Assembly (NCBI RefSeq): GCF_029946505.1
Contig: NZ_JARZHG010000022.1
Span: forward strand, 1-64,000
Source: Polyangium sp. y55x31
Lineage (GTDB): Bacteria; Myxococcota_A; Polyangia; Polyangiales; Polyangiaceae
DNA: 64,000 nt
Direction: 5' to 3'
Within the stretch, counting starts at the first letter, position 1. Each line of letters opens with the position of its first letter. The translations under genes and the position numbers were made by a program. The notes under the pieces were generated by a model. It was not told the DNA's origin. It was given only the letters and a program-made list of their open reading frames with translations, and did not search any database. Positions 43,708 to 57,353 of the stretch are shown here, one piece after another.

Positions 43708-43934
43708 CCCACCCTCCTTGTTCCTCCCGGCGGGGTTTGCCAACAAAAAACCTTTCCCTTTGGACCTTCCTGGGTAGACTCCCCGCCCCCCGACTCGCCT
43801 GGTGCTCGTTCACCCCGGTTTCTGCGCTTCGAACCGGCCTTCGCCAAGCAGGCGAAAGATGCGACGAGGGGCTCGCGATCCTCGCGAACACAGCCGGACG
43901 AACCCCAGAAGAAGCGCACGATAGAGGCATCGAG

Positions 43935-44600
43935 ATGAACAAGAACCTTGGCATCCTCGGCAAGAAGATCGGGATGACCCAGATCTTCGACGAAAAGGGC
44001 GAGGTCCTCCGCTGCAGCGTGGTGCAGGCGGGCGGCGTCGTGATCGGCAAGCGGACGGTGGAGAAGGACGGCTACAGCGCCCTCATCGTCGGCCTTGGCG
44101 AGCGCAAAGAGAAGCACACGAAGAAGCCCTTGCTCGGCACGTACCGCAAGACGCAGCAGACGCCGAAGCGCGTCGTGCGCGAGCTGCGCGTGTCGGCCGA
44201 GGACGCGGCGAAGTTCGAGGTCGGCCAGAAGATCGGCGTCGATCAGGTGTTCGAGGTCGGCCAGATCGTCGACGCGCAGGGCACGTCCCGCGGCCGCGGC
44301 TTCACCGGCGTCGTGCGCCGCTGGAACTTCGCCGGCGCCGTGCAGACGCACGGTACGCACGAGTATCGCCGTCACGGCGGCTCGATCGGTACGAACATGA
44401 CCCCCGGCCGCACCCTGCCCGGCCTCAAGATGCCCGGTCACTACGGCGCCGAGACCGTGAGCGCGCTCAACCTGAAGATCGCGAAGCTCATCCCCGAGGA
44501 GGACCTCGTCCTCATCGAGGGCGCGGTCCCGGGCGCGCGGAACGGCATCGTCCTCGTCCGCGGCGCCGTGAAGAAGAAGAACGGCGGCAAGAAGGCCTGA
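43935..44600 (+). CDS. rplC: 50S ribosomal protein L3
   Basis: The product has 221 residues, slightly longer than E. coli L3 (209), with the conserved GKKIGMTQIFDEKG, GRGFTGVVRRW and HGGSIGTNMTPGRTLPGLKMPGHYG regions. L3 organises the peptidyl-transferase centre. It sits outside an S10-type ribosomal operon: the upstream gene is a divergent copper ATPase and the downstream one is rlmE, 14 bases away. The Gln-containing QTPG loop residue of E. coli L3 is replaced here (TNMTPG). The ATG at 43935 gives the family's usual N-terminus. Confidence 0.95.
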   Translation: MNKNLGILGKKIGMTQIFDEKGEVLRCSVVQAGGVVIGKRTVEKDGYSALIVGLGERKEKHTKKPLLGTYRKTQQTPKRVVRELRVSAEDAAKFEVGQKIGVDQVFEVGQIVDAQGTSRGRGFTGVVRRWNFAGAVQTHGTHEYRRHGGSIGTNMTPGRTLPGLKMPGHYGAETVSALNLKIAKLIPEEDLVLIEGAVPGARNGIVLVRGAVKKKNGGKKA

Positions 44601-44614
44601 TCGCCCATCTCCTC

Positions 44615-45226
44615 GTGAGCGCGAAGGGCAAGAATCCGTACCGGAAACCCGACACCTTCACCAAAGCGGCGAAGGCGCAAGGGTTTCCGGCGCGGAGTGT
44701 CTTCAAGCTCGAGGAGATCGATCGTCGGGTACGTCTCCTACGACCCGGGCAGCGCGTCCTCGATCTGGGCGCCGCTCCCGGGTCGTGGTCCATGTACGCC
44801 GCGCAAAAGATCGGCTCGAAGGGACACCTGCTCGCCGTGGATCTCTCGGAGATCCGGCAAGCCTTCGGCCCCAACGTGACGGTCGTGCGAGGCGACGCGC
44901 TCTCGCTCACGAACGAAGCCCTCGCGCAGTTCGCGCCCTACGACGTCGTGCTGAGCGACATGGCGCCCGCGACGACCGGCAGCAAGGCCGCGGATCAGTG
45001 GCGGAGCTACGAGCTCTTCGATCGCGCGGTCTCCGTGGCCGAGGCGCTCGGCGCGCCCGGCAGCGCCTTCGTCGGCAAGTTGTTCATGAGCGAAGAGTTC
45101 CAGAAGGCGCGCGAGCGGCTGCGCTCGCTCTACGACGAGGTGCGCGTGATCCGGCCCGAAGGCACGCGCAGCGTGAGCTCCGAGGTCTTCCTCGTCGGGC
45201 TCGGCCGGAAAAAAGCAGCGCCGTGA
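44615..45226 (+). CDS. rlmE: 23S rRNA 2'-O-ribose methyltransferase RlmE (FtsJ/RrmJ)
   Basis: The product has 203 residues, matching RlmE. The catalytic tetrad is complete: Lys31 in SVFKLEE, Asp (about 114) in LSDMAP, Lys (about 154) in VGKLF, and Glu (about 188) in SSEVFLV. The SAM motif DLGAAPGSW is present. It methylates the 2'-OH of the uridine in the A-loop of 23S rRNA (Um2552 in E. coli). The GTG start is 14 bases after rplC, giving a rare L3-RlmE operon; both act at the peptidyl-transferase centre. The stop overlaps the next gene (GTGA). Confidence 0.93.
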   Translation: MSAKGKNPYRKPDTFTKAAKAQGFPARSVFKLEEIDRRVRLLRPGQRVLDLGAAPGSWSMYAAQKIGSKGHLLAVDLSEIRQAFGPNVTVVRGDALSLTNEALAQFAPYDVVLSDMAPATTGSKAADQWRSYELFDRAVSVAEALGAPGSAFVGKLFMSEEFQKARERLRSLYDEVRVIRPEGTRSVSSEVFLVGLGRKKAAP

Positions 45227-45776
45227 GCGTGTGGATCTTCGGCTACGGGTCGCTCCTCTGGCGGCCCGGATTTCCGTACGTCGAGGCGAAGGCCGCGCGG
45301 GTCGCCGGTTTGTCGCGACGGCTCGAACAAGGCTCGCCCGATCATCGCGGCACGCCCGAGCGGCTCGGCCGCGTGGCGACGCTCGTGCCCGCGCCCGGCG
45401 CGCACGTGGGCGGGCTCGTGTACGCGCTCGCGCCCGCGGAGGCAGACGCGATCCTCACCGCGCTCGATGAACGCGAGCAGGGCGGCTACGACCGCGTCAC
45501 GGTCCACGCGGAGCTTCACGGAGAAGCCGCGGCGAAGGAGAGCGCGACGACGATCGAGGCGATCACCTGGATCGCGCGCCCCGGAAACCCGTGGCACCTC
45601 GGGCCCGCGCCGTTCGAGACGATGGTCGCCGACGTGCTCGAAGCGCGCGGGCCGAGCGGGACGAACGTGGAGTACGTGCTGCGCCTCGCGGAGACGCTCC
45701 TTTCGCTCGGCTTCGAGGACGATCACGTCTCCTCGCTGGCCGAGGCGGTGCGCGCCGCGATCGTGGATCCTTCGCG

Positions 45777-45795
<19 letters not shown>
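45223..45795 (+). CDS. ChaC-like gamma-glutamylcyclotransferase
   Basis: The product has 190 residues. The substrate loop FGYGSLLWRP (4-13) and catalytic Glu in DEREQGGYDR (about 81-90) fit the ChaC/GGCT family, which breaks down glutathione or gamma-glutamyl dipeptides to 5-oxoproline. It is cytoplasmic. It starts with GTG overlapping the rlmE stop, so it is translationally coupled. Its 3' end overlaps the convergent FHA-DUF4388 gene by 19 bases. Confidence 0.85.
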
Positions 45796-46709
<914 letters not shown>

Positions 46710-46855
46710 GCTCGGCCGAAAGATTCGCGGAGGGCGCAGGATACGCCCGCTTCGTCCTTGAAACTTTAGGGTTTCCGACGTGCGAGGGTCAAGCGTTCCT
46801 CGCGGGATCCCCCCCGCGCCTTCCGTCCGGCGAAAGGCGTGATAAGGGAGCGCTC

Positions 46856-47899
46856 GTGACAACGCCTGCCGGAGACCCCCTCGGGACCCACCGCGTGATC
46901 GCGCCGAAAGGTGCGCTCCCCCAGCCCGCCGAGCGGCTCGACAACGATTTTTCCAAGGTCTACGCGACCGAGATCGTCGTCGACGTCCAGACGCTCAACG
47001 TCGACGCCGCGAGCTTTCGGCAAATGGAAGAGGCTTCCGGCGGAAGCCCCGAGGGCGTCGCCGCGCTCGTCCTGGAAACCGTGAAGCGACGCGGCAAGCA
47101 ACACAACCCGGTCACCGGCTCCGGCGGCATGTTGCTCGGCGTCGTCGAGCGCGTCGGCGATCTCGCGGCAGCGCGCGGCTTCGTCCCGGGCGACCGCGTC
47201 GCCACGCTCGTCTCGCTCTCGCTCACGCCGCTCTGGCTCGATCGCGTGCTCGCCGTGCGCCCCGCCTCGGCGCAACTCGACGTCGTCGGCAAGGCCGCCG
47301 TCTTTCTCACGGCGCCGATCGCGCGCATCCCGACGGACATGCCCGAGCGGCTCGTCCTCGCCTTGCTCGACGTGGCCGGCGCGGCGCCGCAGGTCGCGCG
47401 CCTCTGCGGACCCGGCGACAGCGTCGTCGTGCTCGGCGCGGGCGGCAAATCGGGCCTGCTCTGCGCGGCCGAGGCGCGCCGCCGCGTCGGCGCGACGGGC
47501 AAGGTGATCGGCATCGAGTCGTTCCCCGCGTACGCCGACGATCTGCGCGCGCTCGGGATCTGCGATCACGTCGCGACACTCGACGCGCGCGATCCGCTCG
47601 CCGTTCGTGACGCCGTCGCGCCTTTGACCGAGGGCCGCGGCGCGGACCTCGTGCTCTCGTGCGTGAACGTGCCCGGCGTCGAGCTCTCCGCGATCCTCGC
47701 GGCCCGCGATCGTGGCAAGGTCTACTACTTCGCGATGAGCACGAGCTTCACGGCCGCCGCCCTCGGCGCCGAGGGGCTCGGCCGCGACGTGGATCTCTTC
47801 ATCGGCAACGGCTACGCCCACGACCACGCCGAGCACACGCTCTCGCTCGTGCGCGGGAGCCGCCTGCTCCACGACCTGATGCAACGACGTTACACCTGA
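46856..47899 (+). CDS. kdd: L-erythro-3,5-diaminohexanoate dehydrogenase
   Basis: The product has 347 residues. The sequence follows KDD of lysine fermenters: HNPVTGSGGML, the Rossmann segment VVVLGAGGKSGL (about 190-202), and the C-terminal FIGNGYAHDHAEHTL. KDD oxidatively deaminates 3,5-diaminohexanoate to 5-amino-3-oxohexanoate with NAD+, the third step of the lysine 2,3-aminomutase pathway. A second gene of this pathway, the lysine 2,3-aminomutase-like gene, begins at 63548. The start is GTG at 46856 after GATAAGGG. fhs follows 29 bases downstream. No kce or kal genes are seen in the window. Confidence 0.85.
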   Translation: MTTPAGDPLGTHRVIAPKGALPQPAERLDNDFSKVYATEIVVDVQTLNVDAASFRQMEEASGGSPEGVAALVLETVKRRGKQHNPVTGSGGMLLGVVERVGDLAAARGFVPGDRVATLVSLSLTPLWLDRVLAVRPASAQLDVVGKAAVFLTAPIARIPTDMPERLVLALLDVAGAAPQVARLCGPGDSVVVLGAGGKSGLLCAAEARRRVGATGKVIGIESFPAYADDLRALGICDHVATLDARDPLAVRDAVAPLTEGRGADLVLSCVNVPGVELSAILAARDRGKVYYFAMSTSFTAAALGAEGLGRDVDLFIGNGYAHDHAEHTLSLVRGSRLLHDLMQRRYT

Positions 47900-47928
47900 C
47901 GCCTGCGCTGCAGGCACCGAGGAGGCCC

Positions 47929-49623
47929 GTGACCCTTACGCAGAGCGCTTTGCCCATCGGACCCCAGGGGATCCTCGACGTCGCGCGCGAGCTCGGCGTG
48001 TCCGAGGATCACGTCGAGCCGTACGGCCGCAACAAGGCGAAGATCGATCTCGCCGCCCTCACGCGCCCCGCTGCCGGCGCGGGCCGCCTCGTGCTCGTCT
48101 CCGCGATCAACCCGACGCCCGCGGGCGAAGGCAAGACGACGACGTCGATCGCGCTCGCGATGGGCATGCGGCGCCTCGCGAAGCGCGCCGTGCTTTGCCT
48201 GCGCGAGCCCTCGCTCGGCCCGGTCTTCGGCGTGAAGGGCGGCGGCACGGGCGGCGGACGCGCGACGCTCGTGCCCGCCGACGACATCAACCTGCACTTC
48301 ACCGGCGACATCCACGCGATCTCCACCGCGCACAACCTCCTGTCCGCGATGGTCGACAACGCGTGCCACTTCGGCACGTCGTTCGGCGAAAAAGGCGCGA
48401 TCGATCCGCGCCTCGTGACGTGGGGCCGCGCGCTCGACATGAACGACCGCGCCCTGCGCAACGTGATCGTCGGCCTCGGCCGCAAGGCCGACGGCGTGCC
48501 GCGGCAGGATCGATTCGACATCACGGCCGCGAGCGAGGTCATGGCGATCGTGGCGCTCGCCGACGGGCCCGAGGATCTCGAGAAGCGCCTCGGCCGCATC
48601 GTGATCGGCCAGAGCACGAGCGGCGCGCCGATCACGGCGGACGACGTGGGCGCCGCCGCCGCGATGACCGCGCTCCTGCGCGACGCGATCAAGCCGAACC
48701 TCGTGCAAACCGACGAGGGCGGCCCGGCCCTCGTGCACGCCGGCCCGTTCGCGAACATCGCGCACGGCTGCTCCTCGGTCCTCGCGACGCGCCTCGGCCT
48801 GCTCTCGGGCGACTACGTGATCACGGAGGCGGGCTTCGGCTTCGACCTCGGCGGCGAGAAGTTCCTCGACATCAAGTGCCGGACGATGGGCGTCTTCCCG
48901 CGCGTGCTCGTCCTCGTGGCCACGCTGCGCGCCCTCAAGATGCACGGCGGCGCGCCGGTCAAGCGCGCGGCGGAGCCCGACGCGAGGGCGCTCGAGCTCG
49001 GCCTCGCGCACCTCGACAAACACCTCGATTCAGCCGCGTTCTTCGGCCTGCCCGTCGTCGTGTCGATCAACGTCTTCCCGAACGACACGCAAGAGGAGCT
49101 CGCCCTCGTCGAGGCGGCCATGCAGCGCCGCGGCGTGCGCGCCGTCCGCTGCGAAGGTTTTTTGCGAGGCGGCGAGGGTTCCCTCGAGCTCGCGGAGGCC
49201 GTCGCGAGCGCCGCCGACGCGACCGACGGAGCGCCGCCTGCGCCCCGCTTCGTCTACGACCTCGCCGAGCCCCTGCGCGACAAGATCACCAAGATCGCCC
49301 GCACGATCTACGGCGCGGACGGCGTCACCTTCACCGCCGCCGCCGAACGCGACGCCCGCCGCATCGAGGAGCTCGGCCACGGCGGCGTGCCCGTCTGCAT
49401 GGCGAAGACCCAGCTCTCGCTCTCCGACGATCCCGCGCTCGTTGGACGTCCAACGAACTTCCAGGTCACCGTGCGCGAGATCCGCCTGAGCGCCGGCGCA
49501 GGCTTCGCCGTCGCGCTCACCGGCGACATGATGACCATGCCGGGCCTGCCGCGTGAGCCCTCCGCCTTGCGGGTCAAGCTCCTGCCCACCGGCAAAATCC
49601 GCGGCCTCATGCAGAACGACTGA
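47929..49623 (+). CDS. fhs: Formate-tetrahydrofolate ligase
   Basis: The product has 564 residues, the expected length. The ATP-binding loop TPAGEGKTT (about 62-70), EPSLGPVFGVKGGGTGGG and the PGLPREPSA C-terminal element are typical FTHFS features. It makes 10-formyl-THF from formate, THF and ATP. It is likely co-transcribed with kdd (29-base gap), which is an unusual pairing. The GTG start sits close (4 bases) to AGGAGG, a short spacing. The 3' end overlaps the convergent histidine kinase by 17 bases. Confidence 0.92.
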   Translation: MTLTQSALPIGPQGILDVARELGVSEDHVEPYGRNKAKIDLAALTRPAAGAGRLVLVSAINPTPAGEGKTTTSIALAMGMRRLAKRAVLCLREPSLGPVFGVKGGGTGGGRATLVPADDINLHFTGDIHAISTAHNLLSAMVDNACHFGTSFGEKGAIDPRLVTWGRALDMNDRALRNVIVGLGRKADGVPRQDRFDITAASEVMAIVALADGPEDLEKRLGRIVIGQSTSGAPITADDVGAAAAMTALLRDAIKPNLVQTDEGGPALVHAGPFANIAHGCSSVLATRLGLLSGDYVITEAGFGFDLGGEKFLDIKCRTMGVFPRVLVLVATLRALKMHGGAPVKRAAEPDARALELGLAHLDKHLDSAAFFGLPVVVSINVFPNDTQEELALVEAAMQRRGVRAVRCEGFLRGGEGSLELAEAVASAADATDGAPPAPRFVYDLAEPLRDKITKIARTIYGADGVTFTAAAERDARRIEELGHGGVPVCMAKTQLSLSDDPALVGRPTNFQVTVREIRLSAGAGFAVALTGDMMTMPGLPREPSALRVKLLPTGKIRGLMQND

Positions 49624-51742
49624 GCGGCGTCGGCGTCGAGGACGGCGCCCCGAGCGCGTCCATCGCCGCCGGCAGGATCACCGCGAACGTCGACCCTTTG
49701 CCCTCGTACGATCGAACCTCGATGCGCCCGCCCGCGCCCTGGGCGATGCGCTGGCTGATCGCGAGCCCGAGCCCCGTGCCCTTCTCCTTCGTGGAGAAGA
49801 ACGGCAGGAAGATGTTCTCCAGCACCTTCTGCGAGATGCCCGGCCCGTTGTCCGCGACCGTGAGCTCCACGAACGGCTCGTCGGCCATCCCCGTCCCCGA
49901 ACGTGTCCCGCGGCCGAGCCGCACGCGCGTCGACACCGTGATCTTCCCCCGCCCCTTCATGGCCTGCGCCGCGTTCCGGTAGAGGTTCATCAAGACCTGC
50001 CGGAGCTTCTCCGGATCGATCGCGACGCGCGGCAGGCTCGAATCGAGGTTCACCTCCACCGTCAGATCCTGGGTCGCGCGTTCGGTCGAGAGCACCTGGA
50101 GCGTGCGGCGCACGACGGCGTTCACGTCCGTCGGCACGACCGCGCCCTGGTTCGCGCGCGCGAGATCGAGGACCGAGCCGACGACCCGATCGAGCCGCTC
50201 GACCTCTTCGAGGATGATGCCGATGAACTCGCGCGACTGCGGATCCGGATCGCGTCCGTCCGGCCCCGGCTCCGCGAGGAGCTGCGCCGAGCCCTTGATC
50301 GCGCCGAGCGGGTTTCGAATCTCGTGCGCGAGCCCCGCCGCCATCTGCCCGAGGACGGCGAGCCGATCGCGCTCCTTCATCTGCTGGTAGACGCGCGAGT
50401 TCTCGATGACCACGCCGACCTGCGTGGCGATCGCGTCGAGCAGCGTGGTCTCCTCGGGCGAGAACGCGTCCCGCACGCGCTCGTCGACCACCACGAGCAG
50501 CCCCACGGCTTCGTCGCCCTCGGCCCGGATCCGCAGGACGATCGCGCCGTCCCGCATGCTCCCGAGCACCGCGGCCGCGCTGAGCACGGCCTCCGGCGCG
50601 TCCGTTCGCGCGCCCCGCGCCTTGCGCTCGCGCACCTCGCGCTTGAGCTCTTCGAGCGAGAGCGGACCCACTTCGAGCCGATCGAGCAGCGCACGCGCCG
50701 TCGCCACCTCGATCCGCGGCGGCGCGCCCTGGCCGAGCGACGCGAGCTTGTCGAACCCCGAGCCGTCCGCGTCGCGCAGGTAGATCGCCGCCTTCGTCAC
50801 GCGCCGCGACTGCTCGAGCGCCGTCATCACGATCGATCCGAGGTCGTCGAGCTCGAGCACATGCACGAGACGCCTTCGCGCGTCGGCCACGGATTGTTCG
50901 AGGTCAAACCGATCACGGAAGAAGAGCTTCTGGATCTGCTCGGCGACGCGCTCGCGCAGCGGATCGAAGAGGACGAGGATCACGATCGCCGCGAGCACGG
51001 CGTTCAAGTACATCGTGTTGAAGCCGCCGATGAACGTGATGAGGACGTAGAAGATCCCCGCGATCAAGAACGCGACGGCCGTGGCGACGAGCAGGCGCGC
51101 GAGCATCTCGTAGACGTCGAGCAGCCGCTCGTGTCGGAGCGCTTGCGCCAGGATGAAGAGGAACACGACGCTGAGCGCCGCGCCGACGGGCGCGGGGTTC
51201 ACGCCGAGGAACCACGCGAAGTCGGCCACGCTCGCGAGGCCGGCGAGCGCGCCGATGACCACGAGGAAGCGGACGCGCCGCTGCGTCGCGCGCGAGCCGC
51301 TCCGCGCGCCGCGTTGCCCGAGCTCCCAGAGCCCCGCCGTGAGGAACGCGAAGACGTAGAAGAACACCGCGCCGCGCACGAGCCAAAAACCCTGCTTCGG
51401 GCTCAAGACGAGCAGCACCATCGGGATCGCGAGCACGCCTGCGAGGCGCGGCAATCGGCTCGGTCGATCCCCCTCGTGCGGGATCATCGCCTCGAAGAGG
51501 TGGAGCGCGAACTGCGGCAGGGCCACCGCGAGGATCGCCGTGAAGCGCTCCCAGATCGTCTGCTGGAAGAAGCCGAAGAGGGACTGCGACAGGTACCAGA
51601 GGCCGATGTCGCCCGCGAACGCCGCGAAGAGCAGGTGCACGGTGCGGACACGGCCGCGAAGCAGGATCGAGACGGCGATGACGAGCGCGAGCGCGCCGCA
51701 GACGAGCGTGGTCCGTGTCCGGAGATCGATCCCTATCGGCAC
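49607..51742 (-). CDS. Membrane sensor histidine kinase with GAF-like domain
   Basis: The product has 711 residues. About eight hydrophobic segments in the first 260 residues form a 7TM-like sensor. A GAF-like domain (about 290-460) ends with AIATQVGVVIENSRVYQQM. The transmitter follows with H-box GLAHEIRNPLGAIKG (His about 473), N-box MNLYRNAAQAM, G1 ADNGPGIS and G2 GTGLGLAI. Its partner response regulator is not in the neighbourhood. The GTG start is at 51742, with TACGCT 7 bases upstream. The lipoprotein gene lies upstream on the same strand. Confidence 0.88.
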   Translation of the reverse strand: MPIGIDLRTRTTLVCGALALVIAVSILLRGRVRTVHLLFAAFAGDIGLWYLSQSLFGFFQQTIWERFTAILAVALPQFALHLFEAMIPHEGDRPSRLPRLAGVLAIPMVLLVLSPKQGFWLVRGAVFFYVFAFLTAGLWELGQRGARSGSRATQRRVRFLVVIGALAGLASVADFAWFLGVNPAPVGAALSVVFLFILAQALRHERLLDVYEMLARLLVATAVAFLIAGIFYVLITFIGGFNTMYLNAVLAAIVILVLFDPLRERVAEQIQKLFFRDRFDLEQSVADARRRLVHVLELDDLGSIVMTALEQSRRVTKAAIYLRDADGSGFDKLASLGQGAPPRIEVATARALLDRLEVGPLSLEELKREVRERKARGARTDAPEAVLSAAAVLGSMRDGAIVLRIRAEGDEAVGLLVVVDERVRDAFSPEETTLLDAIATQVGVVIENSRVYQQMKERDRLAVLGQMAAGLAHEIRNPLGAIKGSAQLLAEPGPDGRDPDPQSREFIGIILEEVERLDRVVGSVLDLARANQGAVVPTDVNAVVRRTLQVLSTERATQDLTVEVNLDSSLPRVAIDPEKLRQVLMNLYRNAAQAMKGRGKITVSTRVRLGRGTRSGTGMADEPFVELTVADNGPGISQKVLENIFLPFFSTKEKGTGLGLAISQRIAQGAGGRIEVRSYEGKGSTFAVILPAAMDALGAPSSTPTPLSRSA

Positions 51743-51799
51743 GACGAGAGCGTAACGCGCCGCCCCGGGGTCGTCCCCGATCGATCGCCGCGCGCGCTC

Positions 51800-52149
51800 C
51801 TAGTCTTGCTTCGTCCCCGTGCCCGGCGAGCTCTGCGTGCCGGCGCCGGGGACCCACGGCAGCGGATCCGGGCCGCTGCGCGCCTCGGGATCACACCCGC
51901 CGGGCTTCACCGTGACGATCTCGTGCCACGGCAGCGGATCGGGCATGTCGTCGGTCTGCGGAGGCGGCTCGTCCGGCACGCTCGGGGAACCACGATCCGG
52001 CTGATCCTCCGCGTCGGAAGAATTCACCGCGAGCTCCTCGATGGCCTCGTCGACCTCGGCGCTCTCGTCAGGCGCAACCAGGCACCCCGTGAGCACCGTC
52101 GCGACGAGTGCGAAGAGTCCTCCGAGCCCGAGCGATTGTCTCCCAACGT

Positions 52150-52153
<4 letters not shown>
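51800..52153 (-). CDS. Small lipoprotein coupled to the sigma-54 activator gene
   Basis: The product has 117 residues. The signal [24 protein letters not shown] has lipobox LTGC (Cys24). The mature part is acidic, then Pro-rich ([18 protein letters not shown]), with no known domain. Its ATG overlaps the stop of the sigma-54 activator gene (ATGA), so both are made from one transcript. It could be an effector or signal of that regulator, but this is inference from coupling only. Confidence 0.7.
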
Positions 52154-55866
<3,713 letters not shown>

Positions 55867-55911
55867 GGCTTTTCCAGCGTACGGTCGGCAGCTTGCCTAC
55901 CGCAACGTTTT

Positions 55912-56751
55912 TCAGGCGCCGCTCGGCGGCTTTTCCAGCACCGTGACGATGGCGTCGAAGCTTTCCGCCGGCGCATCGCCCAGGGCGCGCGCGAGCGGCA
56001 CCTGGAGCTTCGAGGCCGCCACGTAGAGCGGCACGAGGTGCGGCGCCGCGCGCGCGAGCGTCTCGAGGTGCCGACCCACGCCCGCCGCGTCCCCTCGACG
56101 CACCGGCCCCGTGAGCGCCGCCGGCAAACCCATCGTTTCCACGTTGTCCGCGACGCTTCGGAGGAGCGGGCCCAGCATCGCGGCCGCCGTGTCCGCCGGC
56201 ACGCCTGCGCGTCCGAGCAGATCCACCCCGCCTGCGGCAAGCGCCGCGGCCCCGTTCGCCACGAGCCCGGCCGCCGCGTGATAGAGCACGCGATCGAGCC
56301 CGGGGATCGTCCGCGGCGTCATCCCGAGCTTCCGACCGATCGCCGACGCGGCCCGCACCGCGCGCGCGTCTCCATCCACGTGGAGCTGCCCGCGCGTGAG
56401 CGACGGCGTCACGTCCGGCGACGCGAACGAGATCATCGGGTGCATCTGCGCGACCGCGACGTTCTCGCTCCGGAGCGGCGCGAGCGGCTCCGGGCCGAGC
56501 GCGCCCGCGCAGTGCACGACCACCGCCTTTTGGTGCCCCAAGAGTCCCGCGTCCCGGATCTGCTCCGCGAGCGGCTGGATGTCCCGATCCCGCACCGCGA
56601 GGATCACGAACGGCGCATCGATGCGCCGCGAAGGCAGCCCTCTGCGTTGCGGACGCAGCGTCACCACGTACCCCGCGCTGCGCAGCGCCCGCGCGAGGCC
56701 CGCGCCGACCTTGCCCGCGCCCAGGATGAACACGCGGTTTTTCACGGCCAA
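55912..56751 (-). CDS. DUF2520-type Rossmann oxidoreductase-like protein
   Basis: The product has 279 residues. The Rossmann motif VFILGAGKVGAGLARAL lies at 7-23, and QMHPMISF plus the C-terminal helical DUF2520 domain (VLYHAAAGLVANGAAAL) are family marks. DUF2520 proteins resemble F420-dependent or 6-phosphogluconate-like dehydrogenases; the substrate is unknown. It starts 10 bases inside the end of nadD, so it belongs to the same operon. Confidence 0.8.
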   Translation of the reverse strand: MAVKNRVFILGAGKVGAGLARALRSAGYVVTLRPQRRGLPSRRIDAPFVILAVRDRDIQPLAEQIRDAGLLGHQKAVVVHCAGALGPEPLAPLRSENVAVAQMHPMISFASPDVTPSLTRGQLHVDGDARAVRAASAIGRKLGMTPRTIPGLDRVLYHAAAGLVANGAAALAAGGVDLLGRAGVPADTAAAMLGPLLRSVADNVETMGLPAALTGPVRRGDAAGVGRHLETLARAAPHLVPLYVAASKLQVPLARALGDAPAESFDAIVTVLEKPPSGA

Positions 56752-57353
56752 GACGTCCTCCGGTAGAGCCCGTGCTCGGCCGCATACGCGAGCACCTCGC
56801 GCGGCACGAGCTTCTCAACGCGCTCGATCTCTCCGCGGCCGATCGCGTCACGCACCTCGGTGCTCGAGATCCTCGGCAGCATCGGCTCCGGCGCGCCCTC
56901 GGTCGTGACGCCCGCGCGTCCCACGAAGAGCGGCGGCGCGATCTCCGCGATCCGATCGAAGCGATGCCACTTCGTGAGGTCCGCGATCACGTCGGCGCCG
57001 AGCAAGAGCCGCATCGACCAGTCGGGGTGCTCCGAGGCGAGGTGCTCGAGCGTCCGCAACGTGAGGCTCTCGCCGCCGAGCTCGCGCTCCACGGTGGAGA
57101 CGCGGACGCGCGGGATCCAGTCGAACGCGAGATTGCACATCGCGAGGCGATCCTCGAACGGCGCGAGCTCCTTGGCGAACGGGTGCCTGTAGACGGGCAC
57201 CACGAGCACCTCGTCCACGGGCTCCGTCGACAGCACGTAGACCGCCGCGAGCACGTGCGCGACGTGCGGCGGGTTGAAGCTCCCTCCGAACACGGCGACC
57301 CGATGCTGCGGCGCGGGCACGGGCGCCTCCGGCTCATCCGCTGCTCTTGCCAT
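56742..57353 (-). CDS. nadD: Nicotinate-nucleotide adenylyltransferase
   Basis: The product has 203 residues. The nucleotidyltransferase signature GGSFNPPH (23-30) with the HxxH-type His and the ISSTEVR motif near the C-terminus are clear. It joins nicotinate mononucleotide and ATP into deamido-NAD in NAD synthesis. The first 17 residues before the core are an extension. It overlaps the downstream DUF2520 gene by 10 bases and the upstream metallophosphoesterase-like gene by 20 bases, so the three form an operon. Confidence 0.92.
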   Translation of the reverse strand: MARAADEPEAPVPAPQHRVAVFGGSFNPPHVAHVLAAVYVLSTEPVDEVLVVPVYRHPFAKELAPFEDRLAMCNLAFDWIPRVRVSTVERELGGESLTLRTLEHLASEHPDWSMRLLLGADVIADLTKWHRFDRIAEIAPPLFVGRAGVTTEGAPEPMLPRISSTEVRDAIGRGEIERVEKLVPREVLAYAAEHGLYRRTSWP

